Assembly: GCA_900317905.1 (NCBI GenBank)
Contig: ONIN01000005.1
Location: 1 to 64,000 of the forward strand
Direction of reading: 5' to 3'
Source: an uncultured Eubacteriales bacterium
GTDB taxonomy: Bacteria; Bacillota; Clostridia; Oscillospirales; Oscillospiraceae
DNA length: 64,000 nt
Under the pieces are notes generated by a model. It was not told where the DNA came from and did not search any database. It saw only the letters and a list, made by a program, of their open reading frames with translations. Both the position numbers and the translations under genes were made by a program. This document shows positions 7,157-14,674 of the stretch, piece after piece (position 1 is the first letter of the stretch; the number at the start of each line of letters is the position of its first letter).

Positions 7157-7186
7157 TTGACGCTGCGCGGATCTGCGGGGTATAAT
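7157..7186 (+). promoter_or_regulatory. sigma-A promoter for the TSCPD/HAD genes
   Basis: TTGACG, 18 bp, TATAAT, 67 bp before the ATG at 7254. It diverges from the tRNA promoter. Confidence 0.75.
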
Positions 7187-7253
7187 GAGGAAAATTTTGA
7201 CGGCGGCGTTTTCGCGCTGTCACTGTGCCCATCACAATGGAAGGAGAACCATC

Positions 7254-7511
7254 ATGAACTATACCTATCGTCCGAGGGGCGTCTGTTCCTCGCGCATCGA
7301 ATTTGATCTGGAGGAGGGCAAGCTCCACAACATCCGCTTCCGCGGCGGCTGCGACGGCAATCTGAAGGCCATCGGCAAGCTGCTGGAGGGAGCCGACGCC
7401 AGCTTTGCCATCGAGAAGCTGAAGGGCAACGACTGCGGCGGACGCGGCACCTCCTGCGCTGACCAGCTCACCAAGGCCATCGAACAGGCGCTGGCCGAGC
7501 AGGCGGGCTGA
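7254..7511 (+). CDS. TSCPD domain protein (TIGR03905 type)
   Basis: Encodes 85 residues, essentially one TSCPD domain. This Cys-containing fold also occurs at the end of B12-dependent ribonucleotide reductases. The start MNYTYRPRGVCSS has AAGGAG 8 bp upstream. Conserved features are YRPRGVCS, the mid-protein FRGGCDGNLKAI and the closing CGGRGTSCADQL, with paired cysteines that could bind metal or react by redox. Function of the free-standing form is unknown. Only 4 bp separate it from the HAD-like gene, so the two form an operon. Confidence 0.8.
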   Translation: MNYTYRPRGVCSSRIEFDLEEGKLHNIRFRGGCDGNLKAIGKLLEGADASFAIEKLKGNDCGGRGTSCADQLTKAIEQALAEQAG

Positions 7512-7515
7512 GACC

Positions 7516-8424
7516 ATGGCCAACATCATCGCCGTGATCTGGGACTGCGACAAGACGCTGATCGACGGCTACATGCAGGACCCGATCTTCGCGGAATACG
7601 GCGTGGATCCGAAGCAGTTCTGGAGCGAAGTCAACGCCCTGCCGAAGTTTTACAAGGAGACCCAGGGCGTCAAGGTGAACCGGGATACGATCTACTTAAA
7701 CCACTTCATCCGCTACGCGAAGGAAGGGAAGTTCGCCGGACTGAACAACGCCAAACTCCGGGCCTTCGGTGGGAAGCAGAAGTTCTATCGCGGCATCCCG
7801 GAGATCCTCAGAGCCACGAAAAAGCTGCTGGACGACCCGGCCTATACCGAGTACGGTATCCAGGTGGAGCACTACATCGTCAGCACCGGCTTCGCGGAGG
7901 TGATCCGGGGCAGCGCGCTGATGGACTATGTGGAAGAGGTCTGGGGCTGCGAGCTGATCGAGGGCCCGGACGGCGCCGGCGGCACGGTCATCAGCGAGGT
8001 GGCCTACACCATCGACAATACCACCAAGACCCGCGCCATCTTCGAGATCAACAAGGGCATCCCGAAGCTGCAGGACATCGACGTGAACACCCGGATCGAG
8101 GAGAAAAACCGCCGGGTGCAGCTGAAAAACATGATCTACATCGCTGACGGCCCCAGCGACATCCCGGCCTTTTCCGTGGTGCGGCAGGGGGGTGGCGCCA
8201 CCTTCGCCATCTATCCGAGAGGGGACATGGAAGCCCTGCGGCAGGTGGAGCGGATGCGCGCCGACGGCAGAGTGGATATGTTTGCCGAGGCGGATTACAG
8301 TGAGGACTCCACCGCCAGAATGTGGATCGAGAACAAGATCCGGGAGATCGCCGACCGCATCCGAAAAGAGGAGCGCGAGGCCGTCACCGGGAACCTGAGC
8401 GAAGGACCGAAGCATTTGGGGTAA
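7516..8424 (+). CDS. HAD-superfamily hydrolase-like protein
   Basis: Encodes 302 residues. Motif I of the HAD superfamily is visible as W-D-C-D-K-T-L (residues ~9-15), with nucleophile and acid/base Asp separated by one residue. Motif II is plausibly the STGF segment near residue 122, and the acidic motif IV is YIADGPSDIPAF near 215. The insert between motifs I and II is large and helical. This is a haloacid-dehalogenase-fold phosphatase of unassigned substrate. It is co-transcribed with the TSCPD protein and followed by a terminator. A cytoplasmic small-molecule or phosphoprotein phosphatase role is inferred from the family only. Confidence 0.8.
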   Translation: MANIIAVIWDCDKTLIDGYMQDPIFAEYGVDPKQFWSEVNALPKFYKETQGVKVNRDTIYLNHFIRYAKEGKFAGLNNAKLRAFGGKQKFYRGIPEILRATKKLLDDPAYTEYGIQVEHYIVSTGFAEVIRGSALMDYVEEVWGCELIEGPDGAGGTVISEVAYTIDNTTKTRAIFEINKGIPKLQDIDVNTRIEEKNRRVQLKNMIYIADGPSDIPAFSVVRQGGGATFAIYPRGDMEALRQVERMRADGRVDMFAEADYSEDSTARMWIENKIREIADRIRKEEREAVTGNLSEGPKHLG

Positions 8425-8437
8425 ACGGTATTTCATC

Positions 8438-8470
8438 ACAGCGGCAAGGAACCATCTCTGCCGCTGTTTC
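8438..8470 (+). terminator. rho-independent terminator
   Basis: ACAGCGGCA and TGCCGCTGT arms followed by TTCGTCTT, 14 bp after the HAD-like gene. Confidence 0.7.
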
Positions 8471-8505
8471 GTCTTGATCACAAATGATTGAAAGCGAGTG
8501 AGGTA

Positions 8506-8988
8506 ATGAAAATCCGAGGTAATCCGGCGTTCTTAATCGGAATCGCAATCTTAACGGTGATTGATTTCGGGCTTGCGGGTGCTGTCCTATTATTCAACCC
8601 GGACGGATTACAGAAATATTGGCCGGAGATTGTAGGTCTGCTCGGAATTTGGGCGATTTCTGCGGTGGCTTTTGCCAGAGATTATTTCAAAACCTACACA
8701 CTGGATGAAAATGGGATCACAGAACACAGCTTCGGGCGGCAGCGCACACTTTTATGGCAGGAGTGTCGGTTTATCAAACGTATCCGCCTTCGAGGCTATA
8801 CATCAGGCTCGGCGATCATGCAGGTTATCATTTGCTCACGTACCGCCCCGCCCGTGGGGATGACCGACGATGCGCTGGCGCGTTTTCAGTGGCCAAAAGA
8901 GGATACGTTCCAGATCAAGAATGCTTTTGACAGTGTTTATGATCCGTTCCTCACCTATTGCGGCGGAGAAAAGGATCTTCGCACTTAA
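8506..8988 (+). CDS. membrane protein with PH-like cytoplasmic domain, unknown
   Basis: Encodes 160 residues from the ATG at 8506; a TTG at 8488 in frame would add six residues. Two adjoining hydrophobic helices (about residues 10-30 and 38-57) are followed by a short basic turn and a domain beginning TYTLDENGITEHSFGRQRTL. The pattern T-L-D-E-x-G-I-T followed by a W at the strand end is typical of small bPH2/YcxB-like sheets in Firmicutes membrane proteins. No catalytic motif is seen. It is probably its own transcript, lying between a terminator and a REP-like repeat. Confidence 0.6.
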   Translation: MKIRGNPAFLIGIAILTVIDFGLAGAVLLFNPDGLQKYWPEIVGLLGIWAISAVAFARDYFKTYTLDENGITEHSFGRQRTLLWQECRFIKRIRLRGYTSGSAIMQVIICSRTAPPVGMTDDALARFQWPKEDTFQIKNAFDSVYDPFLTYCGGEKDLRT

Positions 8989-9004
8989 TTTGCGTCTCTG
9001 AAAA

Positions 9005-9032
9005 CGGCGGGCGCAAGCGACCCGCCCTACGG
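9005..9032. repeat. REP-like GC-rich palindrome
   Basis: GGCGGGCGCAAGCGACCCGCC is an imperfect palindrome of the GGCGGG...CCCGCC kind dispersed in gut Clostridia. It is a third type distinct from those at 3829 and 4255. Confidence 0.5.
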
Positions 9033-9061
9033 AGGAACGATGACGAACGGAGGCTCGACCC

Positions 9062-9511
9062 ATGCGCTATCAACTCAATTGCTCCCTGTATGAAGCGGCG
9101 GCGCGGCTGGATGTGTTCCTCTCAAGTGACGCCGCAAGACTGAGCAGCACCCAGCGGCTGGTGGGAAAACGCAGAGGACTGGACAACGGCGTGCAGAGCT
9201 TCAAGCTGGAGGTTCGGGACGAGAGCTTTTTTACCACAAGATGGCCGAAGGTGTTTCTGAAGGGACAGATGACGGAATCCGACGGAAAGACCACGGTGAC
9301 CGCGAATTTTACCTATCCGCTGCAGCTGGGGATCTTCTATCTGGTGATTGCGGCGATTTTGATGATCCACCCGGAGTTTTTCCCAGCGCTGGTCGTCTTG
9401 TCAATCGTCCCGGGTGTGCTGCTTTTGACGAGCAACAGTGAAAACCGGGAGGATCTCTCGGAAGCCATGGACGCCTGCTTTGGGGACACAGAACCACCCG
9501 AAACCGAATAA
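9062..9511 (+). CDS. membrane protein of unknown function
   Basis: Encodes 149 residues from an ATG with CGGAGG 7 bp upstream. The first ~95 residues look like a mixed alpha/beta soluble domain (MRYQLNCSLYEAAARLDVFL; later TRWPKVFLKGQMTE). Two closely spaced hydrophobic helices follow (about 96-129), then an acidic tail ending EPPETE. The tail-side helices resemble the preceding gene's pair in reverse order, suggesting another membrane-tethered small domain, but I recognise no family. The gene ends just before the hypB terminator. Confidence 0.6.
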   Translation: MRYQLNCSLYEAAARLDVFLSSDAARLSSTQRLVGKRRGLDNGVQSFKLEVRDESFFTTRWPKVFLKGQMTESDGKTTVTANFTYPLQLGIFYLVIAAILMIHPEFFPALVVLSIVPGVLLLTSNSENREDLSEAMDACFGDTEPPETE

Positions 9512-9516
9512 AAAAC

Positions 9517-9543
9517 CGCGCTGCAGTTGTTCTCTGCAGCGCG
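9517..9543 (-). terminator. rho-independent terminator of hypB
   Basis: A perfect 10-bp stem (CGCGCTGCAG / CTGCAGCGCG) with a 7-base loop, followed on the minus strand by GTTTTTTATT. Confidence 0.9.
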
Positions 9544-9564
9544 ATCATTGTCTCTATGCGATTA

Positions 9565-10236
9565 TTACGCTTCCTGCCACTCTTTGACCTGCTCTTTGAG
9601 CCAGTTGGTCCAGGGCTCGATGCCCTCTTTTTTCAGAGCGGAGATGGGGAAGACCTTCATGTTGGGGTTCAGCTTGTGGACCCGCTCGATGCACTTGTCG
9701 AGATCGAAGTTGAAGTAGGGAGCCACGTCGATCTTGTTCACCAGCAGCACGTCGCAGATGCTGAACATCAGCGGGTACTTCAGGGGCTTGTCGTCGCCCT
9801 CGGGGACGGAGAGGATCATGGCGTTCTTCACGGCGCCGGTGTCGAACTCGGCGGGGCAGACCAGGTTGCCGATGTTCTCCAGAATCGCGAGATCCACGTC
9901 GTCGGTGCCGAGACCTTCAAGACCCTGCCTGGTCATGCCGGCGTCCAGATGGCACATGCCGCCGGTGTGGAGCTGGATGACCTTCACGCCGCTGGTGGAG
10001 ATGGTGGCGGCGTCCACGTCGGAGTCGATGTCGGCCTCCATGATGCCGATGCGCAGATCGTCCTTCAGCGCCTCGATGGTGGCCATCAGCGTGGTGGTCT
10101 TGCCGGAGCCGGGGGAGCTCATCAGGTTCAGCAGGAAGGTCTTGTCCTTCTTCAGCTCCTGGCGCAGCTTGTCAGCCTCGCGGTCGTTGGACTCGAAAAC
10201 ACTCTCTTTGATTTCCAGAACGCGATATTTATCCAT
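9565..10236 (-). CDS. hypB: hydrogenase/urease nickel incorporation GTPase HypB
   Basis: Encodes 223 residues of the SIMIBI-class GTPase that delivers nickel to [NiFe]-hydrogenase together with HypA. The P-loop SSPGSGKTT lies near residue 40. The metal-site region HTGGMCHLD near 96 (His and Cys ligands) and the base-specificity motif NKID near 168 are present. There is no His-rich or CxxCGC N-terminus, so it is the short form. The start MDKYRV (10236) is chosen because GGAGG lies 8 bp upstream; an ATG eight codons earlier has none. The gene has its own promoter and terminator, so it stands alone. No hypA, hydrogenase or urease gene is within this window. Confidence 0.92.
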   Translation of the reverse strand: MDKYRVLEIKESVFESNDREADKLRQELKKDKTFLLNLMSSPGSGKTTTLMATIEALKDDLRIGIMEADIDSDVDAATISTSGVKVIQLHTGGMCHLDAGMTRQGLEGLGTDDVDLAILENIGNLVCPAEFDTGAVKNAMILSVPEGDDKPLKYPLMFSICDVLLVNKIDVAPYFNFDLDKCIERVHKLNPNMKVFPISALKKEGIEPWTNWLKEQVKEWQEA

Positions 10237-10269
10237 GGTGCATTCCTCCTGTGAATTCATGTTGTTACA

Positions 10270-10298
10270 ACTATAACACAGTGTCGGTTATTTTGCAA
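10270..10298 (-). promoter_or_regulatory. sigma-A promoter of hypB
   Basis: TTGCAA, 17 bp, TATAGT on the minus strand, with an upstream TG extending the -10. Confidence 0.7.
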
Positions 10299-10301
10299 TG
10301 G

Positions 10302-10904
10302 TCAGTTCAGCACCGCCATGATGGCGTCGAAGAGGTCGTCGTATTCCTCGTAGGTGGGGAACTGGGGGTAGTCCTTTTTGATCTGCTCGGTGCTGCGGAA
10401 GAGGAAACCCGCCTTGCTGGCCTGGAGCATCTCCAGATCGTTGAAGCTGTCGCCGGCGGCGATGGTGTCAAAGCCGATGGCCTGCAGCCCCTTCACCGTG
10501 GTGAGCTTGGAGTGCTCGCAGCGCATTTTGACGCCCTCAAGCATGCCGTCGGCGCCCACCACCAGCTCGTTGCAGAAGATGGTCGGCCAGCCCAGCTTTT
10601 TCATCAGCGGCTGGGCGAACTGGGAGAAGGTGTCGCTGAGGACGATGACCTGGGTTTCGGCGCGGAGCCGATCCACAAACTCCTTGGCGCCGGGCAGCGG
10701 GTCGATTTTGGAGATGACGTCCTGGATCTCTTTCAGACCGAGACCGTGCTCTCTGAGAATCTGCATCCGCCAGCGCATGAGCTTGTCATAATCCGGCTCG
10801 TCGCGGGTGGTGCGCTTCAGCTCCGGGATGCCCGAGGTCTTCGCAAAGGCGACCCAGATTTCCGGCACCAGAACGCCTTCCATATCGAGACAAACAATAT
10901 TCAT
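10302..10904 (-). CDS. thrH: ThrH: phosphoserine phosphatase / homoserine phosphotransferase
   Basis: Encodes 200 residues of the HAD superfamily. MNIVCLDMEGVLVPEIW opens the protein, with D-M-E in place of the usual D-x-D, which is characteristic of ThrH. VIVLSDTF (motif II) and K-L...GDSFNDLEML (motifs III/IV) follow. ThrH dephosphorylates phosphoserine and can move the phosphate to homoserine, linking serine and threonine synthesis in the cytoplasm. The start at 10904 has AAAGGAA upstream; a first ATG nine codons earlier is less well placed. It has its own promoter. The downstream hypB promoter lies just after its stop, so the two need not be linked. Confidence 0.9.
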   Translation of the reverse strand: MNIVCLDMEGVLVPEIWVAFAKTSGIPELKRTTRDEPDYDKLMRWRMQILREHGLGLKEIQDVISKIDPLPGAKEFVDRLRAETQVIVLSDTFSQFAQPLMKKLGWPTIFCNELVVGADGMLEGVKMRCEHSKLTTVKGLQAIGFDTIAAGDSFNDLEMLQASKAGFLFRSTEQIKKDYPQFPTYEEYDDLFDAIMAVLN

Positions 10905-10948
10905 AGCGTGATTCCTTTCTGTATGTTCCATAATTCGATACTGCTCTC

Positions 10949-10977
10949 AGTTTACAGGGTTTTTCCGATTTTTGCAA
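10949..10977 (-). promoter_or_regulatory. sigma-A promoter of thrH
   Basis: TTGCAA, 17 bp, TAAACT on the minus strand, 45 bp before the ATG. Confidence 0.7.
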
Positions 10978-11035
10978 GAGCAAAGCGCGAATGTGAAAAT
11001 ACGATTTTCCTCTTTTTTTGTTCACAATTCTATGC

Positions 11036-11041
11036 TATAAT
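11036..11041 (+). promoter_or_regulatory. extended -10 promoter of secA
   Basis: TGCTATAAT is an extended -10 element with no good -35 17 bp upstream (a run of T). The ATG is 40 bp downstream. Confidence 0.6.
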
Positions 11042-11081
11042 ACTATGATATTATCTTACAACCACCAAAAGGAGCATAAAC

Positions 11082-13853
11082 ATGGGACTTCTACAAAAAA
11101 TCTTCGGCTCCCATTCCGATCATGAGCTGAAGCGGATCTATCCCATTGTGGATAAAATCGACAAGTGGGGAGAGAAGATCAAGGATCTCTCCACCGAGGA
11201 GCTGCGCGCCAAGACCGACGAGTTCCGCGCAAGATACGACCAGGGCGAGTCCCTGGACGACATGCTGCCCGAGGCCTTCGCAGTGGCGAGAGAAATGTGC
11301 GACCGCATCCTCGGCATGCGCCCGTTCAAGGTGCAGCTGATCGGCGGCATCGTCCTCCACCAGGGCCGCATCGCGGAGATGAAGACCGGCGAGGGCAAGA
11401 CCCTCGTGGCTGTCCTGCCGGCGTATCTGAACGCCATCACCGGCGAGGGTGTGCACATCGTCACCGTCAACGACTATCTGGCACGCCGTGACTCCGAGTG
11501 GATGGGCAAGGTCTATCAGGCCCTGGGCATGACCGTGGGCCTCATCGTCCACGATATGTCCAACGAGGAGCGCAAGGCCGCCTACGCCGCCGACATCACC
11601 TACGGCACCAACAACGAGATGGGCTTCGACTATTTGCGTGACAACATGGCCATCTACAAAGAGCAGATGGTCCAGCGCGGTCACGCCTTCGCCATCGTGG
11701 ACGAGGTGGACTCCATCCTCATCGACGAGGCCAGAACCCCGCTGATCATCTCCGGCGAGGGGGACGAGAGCACCGACCTCTATCGGCAGGCGGACGACTT
11801 CGTCTGCACCCTGAAAAAGAAGGTCTACGCCTCCATCGACGAGAAGCTGGAGGAGGACGAGGCCCCGGACATCGGCTACGTGGTGGACGAGAAGGCCCGT
11901 AGCGCCACCCTCACCGCCACCGGCATCGCCGCCGCGGAGAAGTGGTTCAATCTGGAGAATCTGGCGGACGTGGAGAACGCCGAGATCTACCATCACATCA
12001 ACCAGGCTTTGAAGGCCCACGGCGTCATGAAAAACGAGGTGGACTACGTCGTCAAGGACGGCGAGATCATCATCGTCGACGAGTTCACCGGCCGCCTGAT
12101 GATCGGCCGCCGTTACAGCGAAGGCCTCCACCAGGCCATCGAGGCCAAGGAGCGGGTCATCGTCCAGAAGGAGAACAAGACCCTCGCCACCATCACCTTC
12201 CAGAATTTCTTCCGTCTCTATGGAAAGCTCTCCGGCATGACCGGCACCGCCCTCACCGAGGAGGACGAGTTTGCCGCCATCTATAATCTCGACATCATCG
12301 AGATCCCCACCAACAAGCCGGTGCAGCGCATCGACCACCCGGACGTGGTCTACAAGACCGACGCCGGCAAGAACCGCGCCATCATCGAGCAGATCAAGGC
12401 CTGCCACGCGAAAGGGCAGCCCGTGCTGGTGGGTACCGTCAGCATCGAAAAGAGCGAGTATCTGGCAAAGCTCCTGAAACGAGAGGGCATCGAGCGTCAG
12501 GTGCTGAACGCCAAGCACCACGAGAAAGAGGCAGAGATCGTTGCCCAGGCGGGCAAGCTCGGCGCGGTGACCATCGCCACCAACATGGCCGGCCGTGGTA
12601 CCGATATCGTCCTCGGCGGCAACGCCGATTTCCTGGCCCGCGCCGATCTGCGCAAGGCGGGCTATGACGATGAGGTGATCTCTCAGGCCACCGGCTACGG
12701 CGAGACCGACGACGAGGAGATCCTCGCCGCCCGCGCGCTCTACGCCGAGAAGAAGGCCGAGCATCAGAAGGACGTGGACATTGAGGCCGAGAAGGTCCGC
12801 GCCGCCGGCGGTCTGTTCATCATCGGCACCGAGCGGCACGAATCCCGCCGTATCGACAACCAGCTCCGCGGCCGCAGCGGCCGTCAGGGCGACCCCGGCG
12901 AGAGCCGCTTCTTCATCGCCATGACCGACGACGTTATGCGTCTGTTTGGCTCCGACCGGATGCAGGGCATGATGGACACTCTGGGCGTGGACGAGGATAC
13001 GCCGCTGGACGCCAAGATGCTCTCCAACGCCATCGAGCAGGCCCAGCGCACCGTCGAGGGCCGCAACTTCCAGGCCCGTAAAAACACCCTGGAATTTGAC
13101 GACGTCATGAACGTCCAGCGTAACGTGATCTACGGCGAGCGCCGGAAGGTGCTGGACGGCGAGGACATTCAGGACCAGATCCAGGACATGATCCGGGAGG
13201 TGGTCTCCAGCGAGATCAGCAGCTCCGAGCTGGTCCACGACCTGCACTCTCAGGCGGCAGTGGACAGCATCGTGAAGCCCTTCCGCCAGCTGTTCCTCCG
13301 CAGCGACGATCTGAAATACTCCGAGGCAGAGCTGAAGTCTCTGACCCAGGAGAAGCTGATTTCCGACACCATGGAGCGGGCCAAAGCCGTTTACGCCATG
13401 AACGAGGAGGCCCTCGGCACCATGGAGGACGGCACCGTCGTCATGCGTGAGCTGGAGCGTGTGCTCCTGCTGCGCGTGGTGGACGAATACTGGATGGATC
13501 ACATCGACGCCATGCACGAGCTGCGGCAGGGCATCGGCCTGCGAGGCTATAGCAACATCAAGCCCGTGGACGCCTACAAGCAGGAGGGCTTCGAGATGTT
13601 CGAGGCCATGACCCAGGGCATCCGCGAGGAGACCGTGCGCCGGGTCTATCTGGCGCCGCTGCAGCGGAGAAGAGCGGCTCTGGAGCGCAAGAGCGTGGTG
13701 AAGAAGGCCGTGGCCAACGTGGGCGGCGATGACAGCGAGAAGAAAAAGCCCGTCCGCGTCAAGAAGGTCAAGCCCAACGATCCCTGCCCCTGCGGCGCCA
13801 AGCGGCCCGACGGCAGACCCTGGAAGTACAAAGAGTGCTGCGGGAGAAAGTAA
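11082..13853 (+). CDS. secA: protein translocase ATPase SecA
   Basis: Encodes 923 residues, full length. SecA drives preproteins through SecYEG at the membrane using ATP. The Walker A motif MKTGEGKT is near residue 100, the DEAD-like DEVDSILIDEA near 207, the preprotein cross-linking domain follows, and NBD2 carries TNMAGRGTDI and the QLRGRSGRQGDPG finger. The helical scaffold contains YWMDHIDAMHELRQGIGLRG. The extreme C-terminus is a zinc-binding SEC-C motif (PCPCGAKRPDGRPWKYKECCG) used for SecB or ribosome contact. The ATG at 11082 follows AAAGGAG. The stop overlaps the pgeF start (TAATG), so pgeF is translationally coupled. Confidence 0.98.
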   Translation: MGLLQKIFGSHSDHELKRIYPIVDKIDKWGEKIKDLSTEELRAKTDEFRARYDQGESLDDMLPEAFAVAREMCDRILGMRPFKVQLIGGIVLHQGRIAEMKTGEGKTLVAVLPAYLNAITGEGVHIVTVNDYLARRDSEWMGKVYQALGMTVGLIVHDMSNEERKAAYAADITYGTNNEMGFDYLRDNMAIYKEQMVQRGHAFAIVDEVDSILIDEARTPLIISGEGDESTDLYRQADDFVCTLKKKVYASIDEKLEEDEAPDIGYVVDEKARSATLTATGIAAAEKWFNLENLADVENAEIYHHINQALKAHGVMKNEVDYVVKDGEIIIVDEFTGRLMIGRRYSEGLHQAIEAKERVIVQKENKTLATITFQNFFRLYGKLSGMTGTALTEEDEFAAIYNLDIIEIPTNKPVQRIDHPDVVYKTDAGKNRAIIEQIKACHAKGQPVLVGTVSIEKSEYLAKLLKREGIERQVLNAKHHEKEAEIVAQAGKLGAVTIATNMAGRGTDIVLGGNADFLARADLRKAGYDDEVISQATGYGETDDEEILAARALYAEKKAEHQKDVDIEAEKVRAAGGLFIIGTERHESRRIDNQLRGRSGRQGDPGESRFFIAMTDDVMRLFGSDRMQGMMDTLGVDEDTPLDAKMLSNAIEQAQRTVEGRNFQARKNTLEFDDVMNVQRNVIYGERRKVLDGEDIQDQIQDMIREVVSSEISSSELVHDLHSQAAVDSIVKPFRQLFLRSDDLKYSEAELKSLTQEKLISDTMERAKAVYAMNEEALGTMEDGTVVMRELERVLLLRVVDEYWMDHIDAMHELRQGIGLRGYSNIKPVDAYKQEGFEMFEAMTQGIREETVRRVYLAPLQRRRAALERKSVVKKAVANVGGDDSEKKKPVRVKKVKPNDPCPCGAKRPDGRPWKYKECCGRK

Positions 13854-14674
13854 TGCCTTTTGAACGCCATACCGCGGGGGCGCTGGAATATTACACCGCC
13901 CCCGTGATCGAGACGCCCCACGCCTTCACCACCCGCCTGGGCGGTGTGAGCACCGGGCATCTGGAAAGCTTGAATCTCAGCGTCCGAAGAGGGGACACCG
14001 AGGAAAACGTCCGGGAGAACTGGAACCGTCTGCAAAATGCAACCGGGCTCCATTTGGAGCGGGCTGTTTATGCACGGCAGATCCACTCCAATCAGGTGCA
14101 TGTGGCCACTTCTGCCGACGCGCAGGCCCCGTGGCTGGAGCCGAGGTTTGAGTGTGACGGCTTCGTCACCAATGAGCCGGGGCTCCCGGTGATCATCTTC
14201 ATGGCCGACTGCCTGCCGGTGCTGCTCTGCGACAGACAGAACGGTGTGGTGGCAGCGGTGCACTGCGGCTGGCGCAGCAGCGTATCCGATATTCTCGGAA
14301 ACGCGGTGGGGAAGATGATCTCCCTGGGCGCGAAACCGGAATCCATCTCCGCCGCCATCGGCCCCGGCATCGGGAAGTGCTGCTTCGAGGTGGGCCCCGA
14401 GGTGGTCACGGCCGCCGAAGACCTGCTGAAAGCGGACGTCTCCGATCTCGTCCGAGAAGGCGAGGGGGATCGGGCTTTCCTGGATCTCAAAGCCGTCAAC
14501 GCCAGAAGACTGGAGCAGCTGGGCCTGGATCCGATGCGCATCGAGATCTCCGGCCTCTGCACCATGTGCCACCCGGACGTGTTCTGGTCTCACCGAAAGA
14601 CCAACGGAAAACGCGGCGTCCAGGCGGCGATCATTGAACTTTCATCCACCCTTTCTGACAAGGTGATTTTATGA
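13853..14674 (+). CDS. pgeF: peptidoglycan editing factor PgeF (laccase-domain / YfiH family)
   Basis: Encodes 273 residues. PgeF proteins hydrolyse wrongly built UDP-MurNAc-L-Ser so that wrong stem peptides do not enter the wall; the fold was formerly called multicopper polyphenol oxidase. Hallmarks are TTRLGGVSTG near residue 26, ARQIHSNQVH, the metal-ligand segment MADCLPVLL with AAVHCGWR (near 140), and AIGPGIGKCCFEV. The C-terminal CTMCHPDVFWSHRKTNGKRG is family-typical. The start overlaps the secA stop; its last four bases overlap the next gene (ATGA). This coupling to secA and a lipoprotein gene suggests co-expression with cell-envelope functions. Confidence 0.93.
   Translation: MPFERHTAGALEYYTAPVIETPHAFTTRLGGVSTGHLESLNLSVRRGDTEENVRENWNRLQNATGLHLERAVYARQIHSNQVHVATSADAQAPWLEPRFECDGFVTNEPGLPVIIFMADCLPVLLCDRQNGVVAAVHCGWRSSVSDILGNAVGKMISLGAKPESISAAIGPGIGKCCFEVGPEVVTAAEDLLKADVSDLVREGEGDRAFLDLKAVNARRLEQLGLDPMRIEISGLCTMCHPDVFWSHRKTNGKRGVQAAIIELSSTLSDKVIL

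Noticed and set aside
11091-13517. An 808-codon open frame antisense to secA
   Set aside because: It is an artefact of strong G/C at third codon positions; it lacks a ribosome site and its composition (His, Val, Asp, Leu rich) mirrors the secA codons.
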